Assembly: GCF_009742705.1 (NCBI RefSeq)
Contig: NZ_WPCU01000004.1
Span: 562,011-626,010 of the forward strand
DNA length: 64,000 nt
Direction: 5' to 3'
DNA from: Auraticoccus cholistanensis
GTDB taxonomy: Bacteria; Actinomycetota; Actinomycetes; Propionibacteriales; Propionibacteriaceae
The translations under genes were made by a program, and so were the position numbers. The notes below the pieces were generated by a model. It did no database searches and was not told the origin of the DNA. It saw only the letters and a list, made by a program, of their open reading frames with translations. Shown here in pieces: positions 17,177-25,111 of this stretch (within the stretch, counting starts at the first letter, position 1; each line of letters starts with the position of its first letter).

Positions 17177-18424
17177 TCAGCCGGTGACGCCGGTGAGCTC
17201 GTTGGGGACGTGGGGGAGCGTGCCGGTGGCGGTGACCTCGCCGGTCTCCAGGTCCACGGCGTGCAGCTCGGAGGTGGCCGGCTCGGTCACGTAGGCGGTG
17301 TGGTCGAGGACGAAGACCGTCGGGCGCGGCTGCTGCCACTCCAGCGGCTCCTCCCACGGCTCCACCACCGGGACGGAGCCGGTCACCTCGCCCTCGGCGA
17401 GGTCGATCTCGTGCAGCGCGCCGTCGGTGCCCAGCACCAGCCCCTCGCCGTGCGGGCCGCGGGCCAGCGAGCGGAAGCTGTAGCTGGTGCCCAGGTCGAC
17501 GAGCTGCAGCTCGCCCTCGGCGGTGTCGACGGCGGCGACCCGCTCCGGACGCTCGAGCTCGGCGTCGGGGTCGCTCTTGTAGTCGCCCAGCAGGTAGGGC
17601 GACTCCTCCGAGCCGGCCTGGTTGCCGATCCGGCCGTAGTCGTCGGGGCTGGCCAGCTTGGTGATCCGCTCGTCGTCGACCACCAGCACCCCGTCCTCGC
17701 AGCCGAGGACGACCCGCTCCCCGGCCGTCACCGCCTCGCCGTGGACGCCGGGGCAGTCGTCGCTGCTGGCCAGCTCCTCGCCGTCCTCGTCGAGCACCGC
17801 GACGCCCTGCCGGCTCTCGGCGTCCCCGACCGTGACGACCATGCTGCCGTCGGAGCGCTCGACGGCCACCCCGTGGTGCGCCTCCGGCGCGGTCCAGGTG
17901 TCGACCTGGGGCCGGCCCTCGGCCAGCTCGTGCGGGTCGAAGGACTGCACGGTGCCGGTGCCGTCGTCGAAGAGGACGGTGCGGTCGGCGTGGGAGACGA
18001 CGTGGCCGGGCTCGGTGGCGGTGAAGGTGGTGTCGGTCAGCCGCGGCGGCGCGGTGTAGTGGTGGCCGTGGTCGCCGTGGGCCTGGGTCCAGGTGCCGGT
18101 GTCGAGCACCCGGAACCCGCCGGCGGTGCTGACCAGCACGTGCCGGCCGTCACCGGCGGGGTTCACCCGGCTGAACCCCTCGAGCGGCACCTCGGCCAGC
18201 ACCTCGAGGGTGGCGGCGTCCAGCACCAGCGCGCCGCCGTCGAAGGTGGTGACCAGCCGTGGCGTGGCCGAGGACACCTCCTGCTGGCCGCTGGCCGGGG
18301 TCTCGGGCGGCGCGGCCTGGGGCTCGGCCTGCGGGGAGCAGGCGGCGGTGCCGACCAGCGCGAGGGCCAGACCGGCGAGCAGGGGCGGGCGTCGGAGGGT
18401 GCGTCGTGGCGTCATGCCCGGCAT
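17177..18424 (-). CDS. aztD: Zinc metallochaperone AztD-like lipoprotein
   Basis: 415 aa. A signal peptide ends in a lipobox-like LVGTAAC near residue 29, so it is probably a lipoprotein on the outer face of the membrane. Repeating blades from about 52 to the end suggest a beta-propeller. The His-rich loop HGDHGHHYTAP near residue 112, plus HHGVAV and further His/Asp/Glu positions, fits the AztD zinc sites. AztD hands zinc to the binding protein AztC of the AztABC importer. No aztABC gene is near. A Zur box lies 13 bp before the start. ATG at 18415 is an alternative start. Confidence 0.85.
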   Translation of the reverse strand: MPGMTPRRTLRRPPLLAGLALALVGTAACSPQAEPQAAPPETPASGQQEVSSATPRLVTTFDGGALVLDAATLEVLAEVPLEGFSRVNPAGDGRHVLVSTAGGFRVLDTGTWTQAHGDHGHHYTAPPRLTDTTFTATEPGHVVSHADRTVLFDDGTGTVQSFDPHELAEGRPQVDTWTAPEAHHGVAVERSDGSMVVTVGDAESRQGVAVLDEDGEELASSDDCPGVHGEAVTAGERVVLGCEDGVLVVDDERITKLASPDDYGRIGNQAGSEESPYLLGDYKSDPDAELERPERVAAVDTAEGELQLVDLGTSYSFRSLARGPHGEGLVLGTDGALHEIDLAEGEVTGSVPVVEPWEEPLEWQQPRPTVFVLDHTAYVTEPATSELHAVDLETGEVTATGTLPHVPNELTGVTG

Positions 18425-18436
18425 CCCACCAGCAAA

Positions 18437-18451
18437 TGAGAATCATTGTCA
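18437..18451. promoter_or_regulatory. Zur box
   Basis: TGAGAATCATTGTCA has the palindromic pattern TGANAATNATTNTCA, which is the actinobacterial Zur operator. It sits 13 bp upstream of the aztD start and overlaps the stop codon of the ArsR-type gene. It should repress aztD when zinc is sufficient. Confidence 0.85.
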
Positions 18452-19423
18452 ACCGGCGAGGGTGTCCCCGAGCGGGGTCCGCGCGTGCAGCACCCGGCCG
18501 CCGTCACGGCTGCTGTCGACCAGCCGCGCGTCGCGCAGCACGGCCAGGTGGTGGGAGGCGGTCGGGGCGCCGAGGCCGCAGGCGGCGGCGACCTCGCTGG
18601 TGGAGCGGGGTGCGTCCAGGCTCAGCAGCACCTCGGCCCGTCCGGCGCCGAGCAGCCGGGCCAGCGCCTCGCGGCGGGGGGCACGGGGCTCGGTCCAGCT
18701 CTCCGAGACCCCTCGCACCGGGTAGAACAGCGTGGCCTGCACGTGCTTCTCGGTGAGCACCGAGCACCGCCGCGACATCACGCTGGGCACCAGCACCACG
18801 CCGCTGCCGGCGCAGTCGACCACCTCGCTGTGGAAGCGCATGTCGACCTCGATGGCGTCGCCGCGCCAGTGCACGCCGTCGGCGAGCGTGGCCACCACCT
18901 CGCCCAGGCCCCGGGCGGCGAGCTGCTGGGTCCGCAGCGCGATGTCGGCCGTCATCAGCCGGCGGCTCTGCTCCCAGTACGGGGCCAGCGCCACCTCCCA
19001 CACCGCCGACCACGCCTCGGCGATCCGCTCCCGGGCCTCGGCCGGTGCGGCGAGCATCGCCGCGACCCGCTCGTGCCGGCGTCCGCTGGAGCGGGCCAGC
19101 ACCTTGGTCAGGTCGAAGCGGACCTGCTCCAGCGAGACGGTCCGCAGCCGCTCGACCTCCTCCTCGGGGGTCATCTCCCAGCTGGGGGAGCAGGTGAGGA
19201 AGTCGGGGAAGTAGCCGTCGACCCCGATCACCAGGGCCAGCGTGCCGACCGCCTCGCGGGACAGCCGCGGCTGCACCGCGCGCAGCCAGCCCCACTGCAG
19301 CGGGTGCGCTCCGGGGTCGAGCAGGGCGCGGACGGCGTGGCTCATCTCGTGCCCCGGCGAGATCCCGAAACGGATGGCGGAGATGTCGTCGCCGCCCAGG
19401 GAGAAGGTGACCTTTCGACCCAC
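18449..19423 (-). CDS. ArsR-family regulator with DUF5937 N-terminal domain
   Basis: 324 aa. Residues 1 to about 230 match the DUF5937 pattern (RFGISPGHEMSHAVRALLDP, then LPSVM-type motifs). The C-terminal about 80 residues are a winged helix: PRREALARLLGAGRAEVLLSL, then a recognition region TSEVAAACGLGAPTASHHLAVLRDARLV. The last segments resemble ArsR repressors without the metal-binding cysteines. The GTG start at 19423 lies inside a 22-bp inverted repeat that may be its own operator. It faces a cupin/hydrolase pair transcribed divergently. Confidence 0.8.
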   Translation of the reverse strand: MGRKVTFSLGGDDISAIRFGISPGHEMSHAVRALLDPGAHPLQWGWLRAVQPRLSREAVGTLALVIGVDGYFPDFLTCSPSWEMTPEEEVERLRTVSLEQVRFDLTKVLARSSGRRHERVAAMLAAPAEARERIAEAWSAVWEVALAPYWEQSRRLMTADIALRTQQLAARGLGEVVATLADGVHWRGDAIEVDMRFHSEVVDCAGSGVVLVPSVMSRRCSVLTEKHVQATLFYPVRGVSESWTEPRAPRREALARLLGAGRAEVLLSLDAPRSTSEVAAACGLGAPTASHHLAVLRDARLVDSSRDGGRVLHARTPLGDTLAG

Positions 19424-19432
19424 GTCGAAAGG
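19411..19432. promoter_or_regulatory. Inverted repeat over the ArsR-type start codon
   Basis: Nine-bp arms CCTTTCGAC (19411-19419) and GTCGAAAGG (19424-19432) flank CCAC, which contains the GTG start of the regulator on the minus strand. It lies about 67 bp upstream of the divergent cupin gene. A bound dimer would block regulator translation/transcription and possibly the divergent promoter. Confidence 0.6.
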
Positions 19433-19498
19433 GTAGGCGCCGTGCGGTCCGCTGGCGACCCTGGAAGCACCCGGACCACCGCAGGAAGGACCACCGAC

Positions 19499-19900
19499 AT
19501 GAGCACCACCGACATCGGCACCACCGACATCGGCACCACCGCACCGCAGGGCAGCGCCGCAGCCGCCCTGGTCACCGCCGACCAGCTCCGGATGGGGGAG
19601 TCGCGGAGCCTCCGCTTCGAGGGCCGCGACCACGGCTCGGGGATCTCCTTCTTCCTCGTCGACAACGACCCGGGGATGGGCCCGGGGCTGCACCGCCACC
19701 CCTACACCGAGACCTGGACCGTGCTGGCCGGTCAGGCCACCATCACGATCGGCGACCAGCAGCTGGTGGCCACCGCCGGCGACACGGCCGTCGTGCAGCC
19801 GGGCGTCTGGCACGGCTTCACCAACACCGGCACCGGGCCGCTGCGGATCATGTGCGTCCACGCCTCGGCCACCATGGTCCAGGAGTGGCTCGAGGCCTGA
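19499..19900 (+). CDS. Small cupin-domain protein
   Basis: 133 aa. The N-terminus has a MSTTDIGTTDIGTT repeat. A single cupin barrel follows: GPGLHRHPYTETWTVLAGQ near residue 67 supplies His-His-Glu ligands, and PGVWHGFTNTG near 101 supplies the third His. It probably binds a divalent metal and a small substrate; function is unknown. A GGAAGGA site precedes the ATG. Together with the following hydrolase it forms an operon divergent from the ArsR-type regulator, so both may be its targets. Confidence 0.87.
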   Translation: MSTTDIGTTDIGTTAPQGSAAAALVTADQLRMGESRSLRFEGRDHGSGISFFLVDNDPGMGPGLHRHPYTETWTVLAGQATITIGDQQLVATAGDTAVVQPGVWHGFTNTGTGPLRIMCVHASATMVQEWLEA

Positions 19901-19939
19901 CCGGCGTCACCCGCCGACCACCACCCGGAAGGAACCCCT

Positions 19940-20725
19940 GTGAGCACCACCCTCGAGCCCACCACCACCGGCTACGCCGAGGTCAACGGCCTGCGGCTGT
20001 ACCACGAGACCTACGGCGAGGGCCCGCCGCTGGTCCTGCTGCACGGCGGCATGCTGACCATCGACCTCAACTTCGCCACCCTGATCCCGGCGCTGGCCCG
20101 CACCCACACCGTCATCGGTGTCGAGCTGCAGGGCCACGGCCGCACCGCCGACAACGGGCGGCCGATCACCTACCCCGCGCTCGCCGCCGACGTGGTCGGG
20201 CTGCTGGACCACCTGGGGCTGGCCCGCGCCACGGTCGTCGGCCACAGCATGGGCGGCGCCGTCGCCCTGGAGCTGGCGGTCAACTACCCCGACCGGGTGA
20301 GCGCCGTCGTGCCGATGTCGGCCAGCGTCCGCCCCGAGGGGATGCACCCCGACCTGCTGGACCCCTCCACCTTCGAGACCTCGCCGATCATGCCCACCGC
20401 GCAGGACTTCGCCGACATGCAGGAGGCCTACCGGCGGCTGTCCCCGCACCCGGAGCAGTTCGACGACCTGATGATGCGGCTCGGCGGCATCGACGCCGAC
20501 TTCGCCGGCTGGAGCGACGAGCAGCTGGACCAGATCTCCTGCCCGGTGCTGATCGTGCAGGGCGACCGCGACTTCACCCTGGTCTCGCACGCCGCGCTGA
20601 TGCTCGACCTGATCCGCGGCTCCCAGCTCGCGGTGCTGCCCGGCACCACCCACATGCAGGTGACCCGCCGGGTGTCGGTGCTGGTGCCGCTGCTCACCGA
20701 GTTCCTGGCCGGCGTCTCCGCCTGA
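19940..20725 (+). CDS. Alpha/beta hydrolase
   Basis: 261 aa. HGGMLTIDLNF near residue 35 forms the oxyanion region. GHSMGG places the nucleophile at Ser103. VLIVQGDRDFTLV near 201 holds the acid, and GTTHMQVTRR near 236 the His. Length and motifs fit peroxidase/esterase-like hydrolases of the fold. GAAGGA precedes GTG 19940. It is the second gene of the cupin operon, 39 bp downstream. Substrate is unknown. Confidence 0.87.
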   Translation: MSTTLEPTTTGYAEVNGLRLYHETYGEGPPLVLLHGGMLTIDLNFATLIPALARTHTVIGVELQGHGRTADNGRPITYPALAADVVGLLDHLGLARATVVGHSMGGAVALELAVNYPDRVSAVVPMSASVRPEGMHPDLLDPSTFETSPIMPTAQDFADMQEAYRRLSPHPEQFDDLMMRLGGIDADFAGWSDEQLDQISCPVLIVQGDRDFTLVSHAALMLDLIRGSQLAVLPGTTHMQVTRRVSVLVPLLTEFLAGVSA

Positions 20726-20738
20726 CCCCGGCGAGAGG

Positions 20739-20822
20739 AAACCCGCCCGACCGGCGAGCCCGTCGTCCACAGCCGCGCCGCTGCGCGCCCGCGGCTGTGG
20801 ACGGCTCCGGTCGGGCGGGTTT
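20739..20822 (+). terminator. Long two-part inverted repeat, terminator of the cupin/hydrolase operon
   Basis: Outer arms AAACCCGCCCGACCGG (20739-20754) and CCGGTCGGGCGGGTTT (20807-20822) are perfectly complementary. Inside them GTCCACAGCCGCG (20765-20777) pairs perfectly with 20790-20802. The run GGGTTTTCT after the right outer arm resembles an intrinsic terminator. It begins 13 bp after the hydrolase stop. Confidence 0.75.
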
Positions 20823-20850
20823 TCTCCCGCCCGGCGCCCACGGTGGGGGA

Positions 20851-21735
20851 GTGAACCCCGACCTGGTCCAGGCGCTGCGTGAGGGGGACGGGCTGGTCCG
20901 GGCCCGCGAGCACCCCGCCCTGCGCAGCACGCTGCACCGCGAGCGCGCCGCCGGCCGGCTGACCCGGCTGCTGCCGGGGGTGTACTGCCCGACCGGCCGC
21001 CGGGCCGAGCCGCTGCTGCGGCTGCGCGCCGTGGGGCTGTGGGACCGCGACGCGGTGCTGGTCGGCGGCGCCGCGGCGAGGCTCACCTTCTGGCCCGACC
21101 GCCGCACCGACGAGGTGGAGCTGGCCAGTCCGCGCGGGCTCAGCGCCCCGGCGGGGTACCGGGTGTCGCGCCGCCGGGTGCCGCTGGAGCTGGTCGTCGA
21201 GCGGGGCGGGCTCCGTCACGCCTGCGCCGCGCTGGCCGCCCTCGACCTGGCCGCCAGCTCCGGCCCCGAGGTTATCGACCGCTGCCTCCGCGCCCGGGCG
21301 GCCAGCCTGGCCGAGCTGCACCGGGCGCTGGCGCTCACCAGCCAGCGGCCCGGCAACCGGCGCCGCCGCGAGCTGCTGCACGACTCTCGCGACGAGCCGT
21401 GGTCGGCCGCGGAGCGGCTGCTGCACCAGCTGCTGCGCGAGGCCGGGGTGGTCGGCTGGCGGGCCAACGCGGCGGTGGTGGCCGGCGGACGCCGCTTCGT
21501 CGTCGACGTGCTCTTCGCCGACGCCCGGGTCGTGCTGGAGGTCGACGGCCGTGAGTTCCACTCCTCGGCCGAGGCCTTCGAGTCTGACCGGCGACGGCAG
21601 AACCTGCTCGTGCTGGACGGCTGGACCGTGCTGCGCTTCACCTGGCGGATGCTGACCGTCGAGCCGGATGCCGTGCTCGAGGCCGTCGTCCGCGCCACGG
21701 CGGCCGGTCCCGGGCATCCCCGTCGCCGTGGCTAG
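20851..21735 (+). CDS. DUF559-domain protein (predicted PD-(D/E)XK nuclease-like)
   Basis: 294 aa. The N-terminal half is Arg-rich and resembles the transcription-regulator/AbiEi-like part of these proteins (TRLLPGVYCPTG near residue 48). The C-terminal about 110 residues are DUF559, related to Vsr endonucleases: FVVDVLFADARVVLEVDGREFHSS carries the Asp and Glu-Val-Asp core, and DRRRQNLLVLDGWTVLRFTW completes the fold. Many copies occur in actinobacterial genomes and their role is unknown. GTG 20851 is the first start after the terminator hairpin, with GTGGGGGA immediately upstream. Confidence 0.82.
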   Translation: MNPDLVQALREGDGLVRAREHPALRSTLHRERAAGRLTRLLPGVYCPTGRRAEPLLRLRAVGLWDRDAVLVGGAAARLTFWPDRRTDEVELASPRGLSAPAGYRVSRRRVPLELVVERGGLRHACAALAALDLAASSGPEVIDRCLRARAASLAELHRALALTSQRPGNRRRRELLHDSRDEPWSAAERLLHQLLREAGVVGWRANAAVVAGGRRFVVDVLFADARVVLEVDGREFHSSAEAFESDRRRQNLLVLDGWTVLRFTWRMLTVEPDAVLEAVVRATAAGPGHPRRRG

Positions 21736-21771
21736 CATCGCCGGAGCCGCCCGCTCGACACCAGGAGCCCG

Positions 21772-22968
21772 ATGTCCACGTCCCCCGCCGCCGCCCCGCC
21801 GCAGCGGCTGCCGCTCGGGACGCTGGTGCTGCTGGCCGTCGCCTGCTTCGTCGCGGTGGCCACCGAGACCCTGCCGGTGGGGCTGCTGCCGCTGATGGCT
21901 GCCGACCTCGCGGTGTCGGAGTCGGAGGTGGGGCTGCTGGTCTCGGTCTACGCCGCGACGGTCGTGGTCGCCTCCGTGCCGCTGAACGCGTGGACGTCGG
22001 GGCTGCCCCGGCGGCCGCTGATGACCGGGCTGGTGGGGGTCTACGCGCTCAGCAACCTGGTGCTCTGCCTGACCGGCAGCTACGCCGTGGCGGCCGGGGC
22101 GCGGGTGGTGGGCGGCCTGACCCACGCGCTGTTCTTCGCCGTGCTGTTCGGCTACGCCACCGCGCTGTCCCCGCCGCACCGGGTCGGTGCGGCGCTGACG
22201 GTCGTGGGCAGCGGCAGCAGCGTGGCGATCGCGCTCGGCACCCCGCTGGGCACGCTGCTCGGCGCCGCGGTCGGCTGGCGCGGCTCCTTCGCGTGCGTGG
22301 CCGTGCTGGCCGCCCTGCTCACGCTGCTGCTGTGGTACCGGTTGCCGCCGCTGCCCGGCTCGCCCGTCGGCGGTGGGCGCCAGCTGCGCGAGGTGCTGCG
22401 ACGCCGCCCGTTCCGCTGGCTCGAGGTGGCCACCCTGGTGGTCGTCACCGGCACCTTCGCCAGCTACACCTACATGAGCCCCATCATGATCGGCTTCGGC
22501 TACTCGGTGCGGGACGTCGGGCTGGCGCTGCTGGTCTACGGCGCGGCCGCGCTGGTCGGTCTGGGCGTCCTCGGCCGGCTGGCCGACACCCGGCTGAGAG
22601 CCACCCTGACCGGGGTGCTGCTGGCGCTGGCGGTGGTGTTCCTGCTGCTCGCGCTCGCACCGTCCGACCGCGCCACCGGCACCACCCTGCTGGTGGTGTG
22701 GGGGCTCGCGGCGGGCCCGCTCAACGCGCTGCTGCAGACCGCGATCATCCGCGCCGGCGGCGAGCACGCCTCGACGGCCGCGGCCGTCCACAACGCCGGG
22801 TTCAACGTCGGCATCGCCGCCGGGGCCTTCGCCGGCGGGCAGGTGCTGCTGGTCGCCGCGCCGGCGCAGACGGGTTGGGTGTCGGCGGTGGCCGTGCTGA
22901 CCGGCGCGGTCCTGGCCTGGCCCTGGCTCGGCCGGCCCGCGAGCGGGCGTCCCGGCCCGCGGTCGTAG
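21772..22968 (+). CDS. MFS transporter, drug/sugar-efflux (Cmx/AraJ-like) type
   Basis: 398 aa with twelve hydrophobic segments and short termini. TETLPVGLLPLMAADLAVSESEVGLLVSVYA in helices 1-2 is typical of the DHA1 chloramphenicol/arabinose-efflux group. ALGTPLGTLLGAAVGWRGSF near residue 158 is the antiporter motif C region. It probably exports a small molecule by proton exchange; substrate unknown. An AGGAG site precedes ATG 21772. The -10-like TAGCAT at 21734 overlaps the stop of the DUF559 gene. Confidence 0.87.
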   Translation: MSTSPAAAPPQRLPLGTLVLLAVACFVAVATETLPVGLLPLMAADLAVSESEVGLLVSVYAATVVVASVPLNAWTSGLPRRPLMTGLVGVYALSNLVLCLTGSYAVAAGARVVGGLTHALFFAVLFGYATALSPPHRVGAALTVVGSGSSVAIALGTPLGTLLGAAVGWRGSFACVAVLAALLTLLLWYRLPPLPGSPVGGGRQLREVLRRRPFRWLEVATLVVVTGTFASYTYMSPIMIGFGYSVRDVGLALLVYGAAALVGLGVLGRLADTRLRATLTGVLLALAVVFLLLALAPSDRATGTTLLVVWGLAAGPLNALLQTAIIRAGGEHASTAAAVHNAGFNVGIAAGAFAGGQVLLVAAPAQTGWVSAVAVLTGAVLAWPWLGRPASGRPGPRS

Positions 22969-22989
22969 CCCCGTGGGCCTGCGGGCCTA

Positions 22990-23018
22990 TTGACTTTCGA
23001 TAGATCAGCGCTGATAGT
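22990..23018 (+). promoter_or_regulatory. Promoter with internal palindrome, DUF2975 operon
   Basis: TTGACT (22990-22995), a 17-bp spacer and GATAGT (23013-23018) form a good housekeeping promoter. Start +1 would fall on ATG 23025, so the mRNA is leaderless. The spacer holds the perfect palindrome ATCAGCGCTGAT (23004-23015), flanked by TCGA at 22997 and 23018, a likely operator for the Cro-like protein of the operon. Confidence 0.65.
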
Positions 23019-23024
23019 CGATGC

Positions 23025-23504
23025 ATGATGAACGAAAGACGCGCGGTCGCGCCGCTGCGGGTGTTCCTGGTGGTGCTCTTCGCCGTGCTGGTCCTGCTGC
23101 AGGTCATGTCGCTGCCCGGCCAGTTCGCCCACATGGCCCGCCAGGACCCGGAGATGGCCTACCTCAGGTGGCCGGCGACCGCGGTGACGGTGTTCTGGGT
23201 GCTCTGCGTCCAGGCCGTCATCGTCTGCACCTGGCGGCTGCTGGGTCTGGTCAAGGCCGACCGGATCTTCACCGAGGCCTCGCTGGGGTGGGTGGACGGC
23301 ATCGTGTGGGCCATCGCCGCCGCCTGGGTGGTGCTGGTCGCGGTCTTCCTCTACGTCGGCTTCAACGCCGAGGACCCGGGGCTGCCGCTGCTGCTGTTCG
23401 TGATGGTGGTGGGGCTGACGGTGCTCGGGCTGCTGATGGTGGTGATGAGGGCCCTGCTGCGGCAGGCGACGTCGCTGCGCAGCGACCTCGAGGCGGTGAT
23501 CTGA
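23025..23504 (+). CDS. DUF2975 family membrane protein
   Basis: 159 aa with four hydrophobic segments (about residues 10-30, 50-72, 86-110 and 118-142). The motif LVKADRIFTEASLGWVDGIVWA matches DUF2975, always encoded beside a YozG-like Cro/C1 regulator. Function unknown. The promoter places +1 at this ATG, and the second ATG (23028) is an alternative. The stop overlaps the next start as TGATG. Confidence 0.85.
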   Translation: MMNERRAVAPLRVFLVVLFAVLVLLQVMSLPGQFAHMARQDPEMAYLRWPATAVTVFWVLCVQAVIVCTWRLLGLVKADRIFTEASLGWVDGIVWAIAAAWVVLVAVFLYVGFNAEDPGLPLLLFVMVVGLTVLGLLMVVMRALLRQATSLRSDLEAVI

Positions 23505-23713
23505 TGCCCATCGTGGTGCGGCTGGACGTGGAGCTCGCCCGGCGCAAGATGAGCGTCGGGGAGTTCTCCGAACGGGTCGGGCTGACACCGGCCAACGTCG
23601 CGGTGCTGAAGAACGGGCGGGCCAAGGCGGTGCGGTTCAGCACGCTGGAGGCCATGTGCCGGGTGCTGGAGTGCCAGCCCGGTGACCTGCTCGAGTGGGT
23701 CGAGGAGGAGTGA
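23504..23713 (+). CDS. YozG-like Cro/C1-type HTH regulator
   Basis: 69 aa, a single helix-turn-helix domain: MSVGEFSERVGLTPANVAVLKNGRAKAVRFSTLEAMCRVLECQPGDLLEW. It lacks any effector domain. It is translationally coupled to the DUF2975 gene, a standard pairing, and probably represses its own operon through the ATCAGCGCTGAT palindrome in the promoter. Confidence 0.9.
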   Translation: MPIVVRLDVELARRKMSVGEFSERVGLTPANVAVLKNGRAKAVRFSTLEAMCRVLECQPGDLLEWVEEE

Positions 23714-23738
23714 CGTGGGGCGAGGAGGTGGTGACGTG

Positions 23739-23894
23739 GTGAACCAGGTGCTGGCCATCCTGACGGTCGCGCTCGGCGTGGCCGCCGTGGTGGCCGGAGG
23801 AGCCGACGACTCGCCGGGGCTGCAGCTGCTCGGCGTGCTGCTGGCGGTGGGTGGGGTGGTGCTCGCGGTCCGGAGCCGGCGGCGACGGACCTGA
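23739..23894 (+). CDS. Small two-helix membrane protein
   Basis: 51 aa: two hydrophobic stretches (LAILTVALGVAAVVAGG and LQLLGVLLAVGGVVLAV) and a basic tail RSRRRRT. I chose GTG 23739 because GAGGAGGTGG at 23722-23731 is well spaced. GTG 23715 in the same frame would add eight residues. It is the third gene of the DUF2975/HTH operon and of unknown function. Confidence 0.6.
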   Translation: MNQVLAILTVALGVAAVVAGGADDSPGLQLLGVLLAVGGVVLAVRSRRRRT

Positions 23895-23963
23895 CCCGGC
23901 ACCGGTGAGGCTGTCCTGCCGAAAGCATGACGCGCGTCAGCGGACCGGCGGCCGTCCCGGACC

Positions 23964-23969
23964 TAGGTT
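23964..23969 (+). promoter_or_regulatory. -10 box of a probably leaderless transcript (DoxX-like gene)
   Basis: TAGGTT is followed by 6 nt and then GTG 23976, with no Shine-Dalgarno sequence between them. Confidence 0.5.
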
Positions 23970-23975
23970 CGCGGT

Positions 23976-25022
23976 GTGCCCGTCGACACCGCTCCCGCCG
24001 CCGAGAACACCCCGACCAGGACGCCCCGCCAGCCCGGCGGGGAGCAGCCGCCGCTGGTCACCGCCGGGTGGATGCTGCACTGGCTGGTCCGGATGCAGCT
24101 CGCGCTGGCGCTGCTGGTGTACGGCTGGAGCAAGGTCTTCCTGATGCAGATGGGGCGCGCCGACCTGGGCGACGCCCTGGTGCAGTTCGGCGAGATGAGC
24201 CCGATGGGGCTGCTGTGGCGGTTCATGGCCTTCTCGCCGGCGGTCCAGGTGCTCTCCGGTCTGGCCGAGGTGGTCGCCGCCGGCCTGCTGCTGCTGCGTC
24301 GCACCGCCTGGCTGGGCGGGCTGCTGGCCTTCGCCTCGATGGCCGTCGTCTTCCTGCTCAACCTCACCTTCGACGTGCCGGTGAAGCAGCTGGCGCTCTA
24401 CCTGTGCCTCTGCGGCGCGGTGGTCGCCGCCCCGTCCGCGCCCTACCTCTGGCGGGTGCTGCGCGGCCGGGCCACCGGTCCCCGACCGCTGCCCACCGCG
24501 GTGCCCTGGCCGTCGGTGCACGCCGTCACCCGCTGGCTGGGTCTGGCGGTCGCGGTCGGGGCGCTCGTCGTCTCCGGGACCGGCTTCGCGGTCGTCATGC
24601 GGGGCGGGATCCCGGTGACCAGCTCGCCGCTGACCGGCGCCCACCGCGTGGTGCAGGACTCGGCCGAGCCGGCCGCCCAGCTCAGCCAGGACACCCGCTG
24701 GCAGCAGGTGGCCTTCGGCCAGTACGCCCAGGACGGCTGGAGCCGGATCGGCATCCGCTACGCCGACGGCCGCTACCAGGAGGGCACCTACCGGCTGGAG
24801 GGGGAGCGGCTCACCGTCCGGCTCTACCCCGTGCGCGAGGGGAGCCAGGGCCTGGTGCGCGACCACGAGCGCACCCTGCAGCTCGGCTGGCAGGAGGTGG
24901 GGGACGGCCGCGTCCGGCTCAGCGGCGAGGGTCTCGACCTCACCATCGCCCCGGACGCCGAGGCGACCTACCTCTTCGACCGCGGCTTCCGCTGGGCGCC
25001 CTCGACGCCCATCAACCGGTAG
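23976..25022 (+). CDS. DoxX-like membrane protein
   Basis: 348 aa. A Pro-rich N-terminal tail of about 30 residues is followed by four hydrophobic segments between residues 30 and 160 (ALALLVYGWSKVFLMQMG is the DoxX-like first helix). A fifth helix is near 190-212 and an extracellular-looking domain of about 130 residues has repeated short beta motifs (YADGRYQEGTYRLEGERLTVRLYPV). The fusion of DoxX-like helices to this soluble domain is seen here; its function is unknown. Start is supported by the leaderless -10 spacing. Confidence 0.75.
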   Translation: MPVDTAPAAENTPTRTPRQPGGEQPPLVTAGWMLHWLVRMQLALALLVYGWSKVFLMQMGRADLGDALVQFGEMSPMGLLWRFMAFSPAVQVLSGLAEVVAAGLLLLRRTAWLGGLLAFASMAVVFLLNLTFDVPVKQLALYLCLCGAVVAAPSAPYLWRVLRGRATGPRPLPTAVPWPSVHAVTRWLGLAVAVGALVVSGTGFAVVMRGGIPVTSSPLTGAHRVVQDSAEPAAQLSQDTRWQQVAFGQYAQDGWSRIGIRYADGRYQEGTYRLEGERLTVRLYPVREGSQGLVRDHERTLQLGWQEVGDGRVRLSGEGLDLTIAPDAEATYLFDRGFRWAPSTPINR

Positions 25023-25111
25023 CCGCGCGCCTGCCACGTGTGACGTGGAAGACCCACGGCCCGGAGCTGCATGCAGTGAGCGCGAGTCGCCCGCCTACCT
25101 GGAGCAGCACG

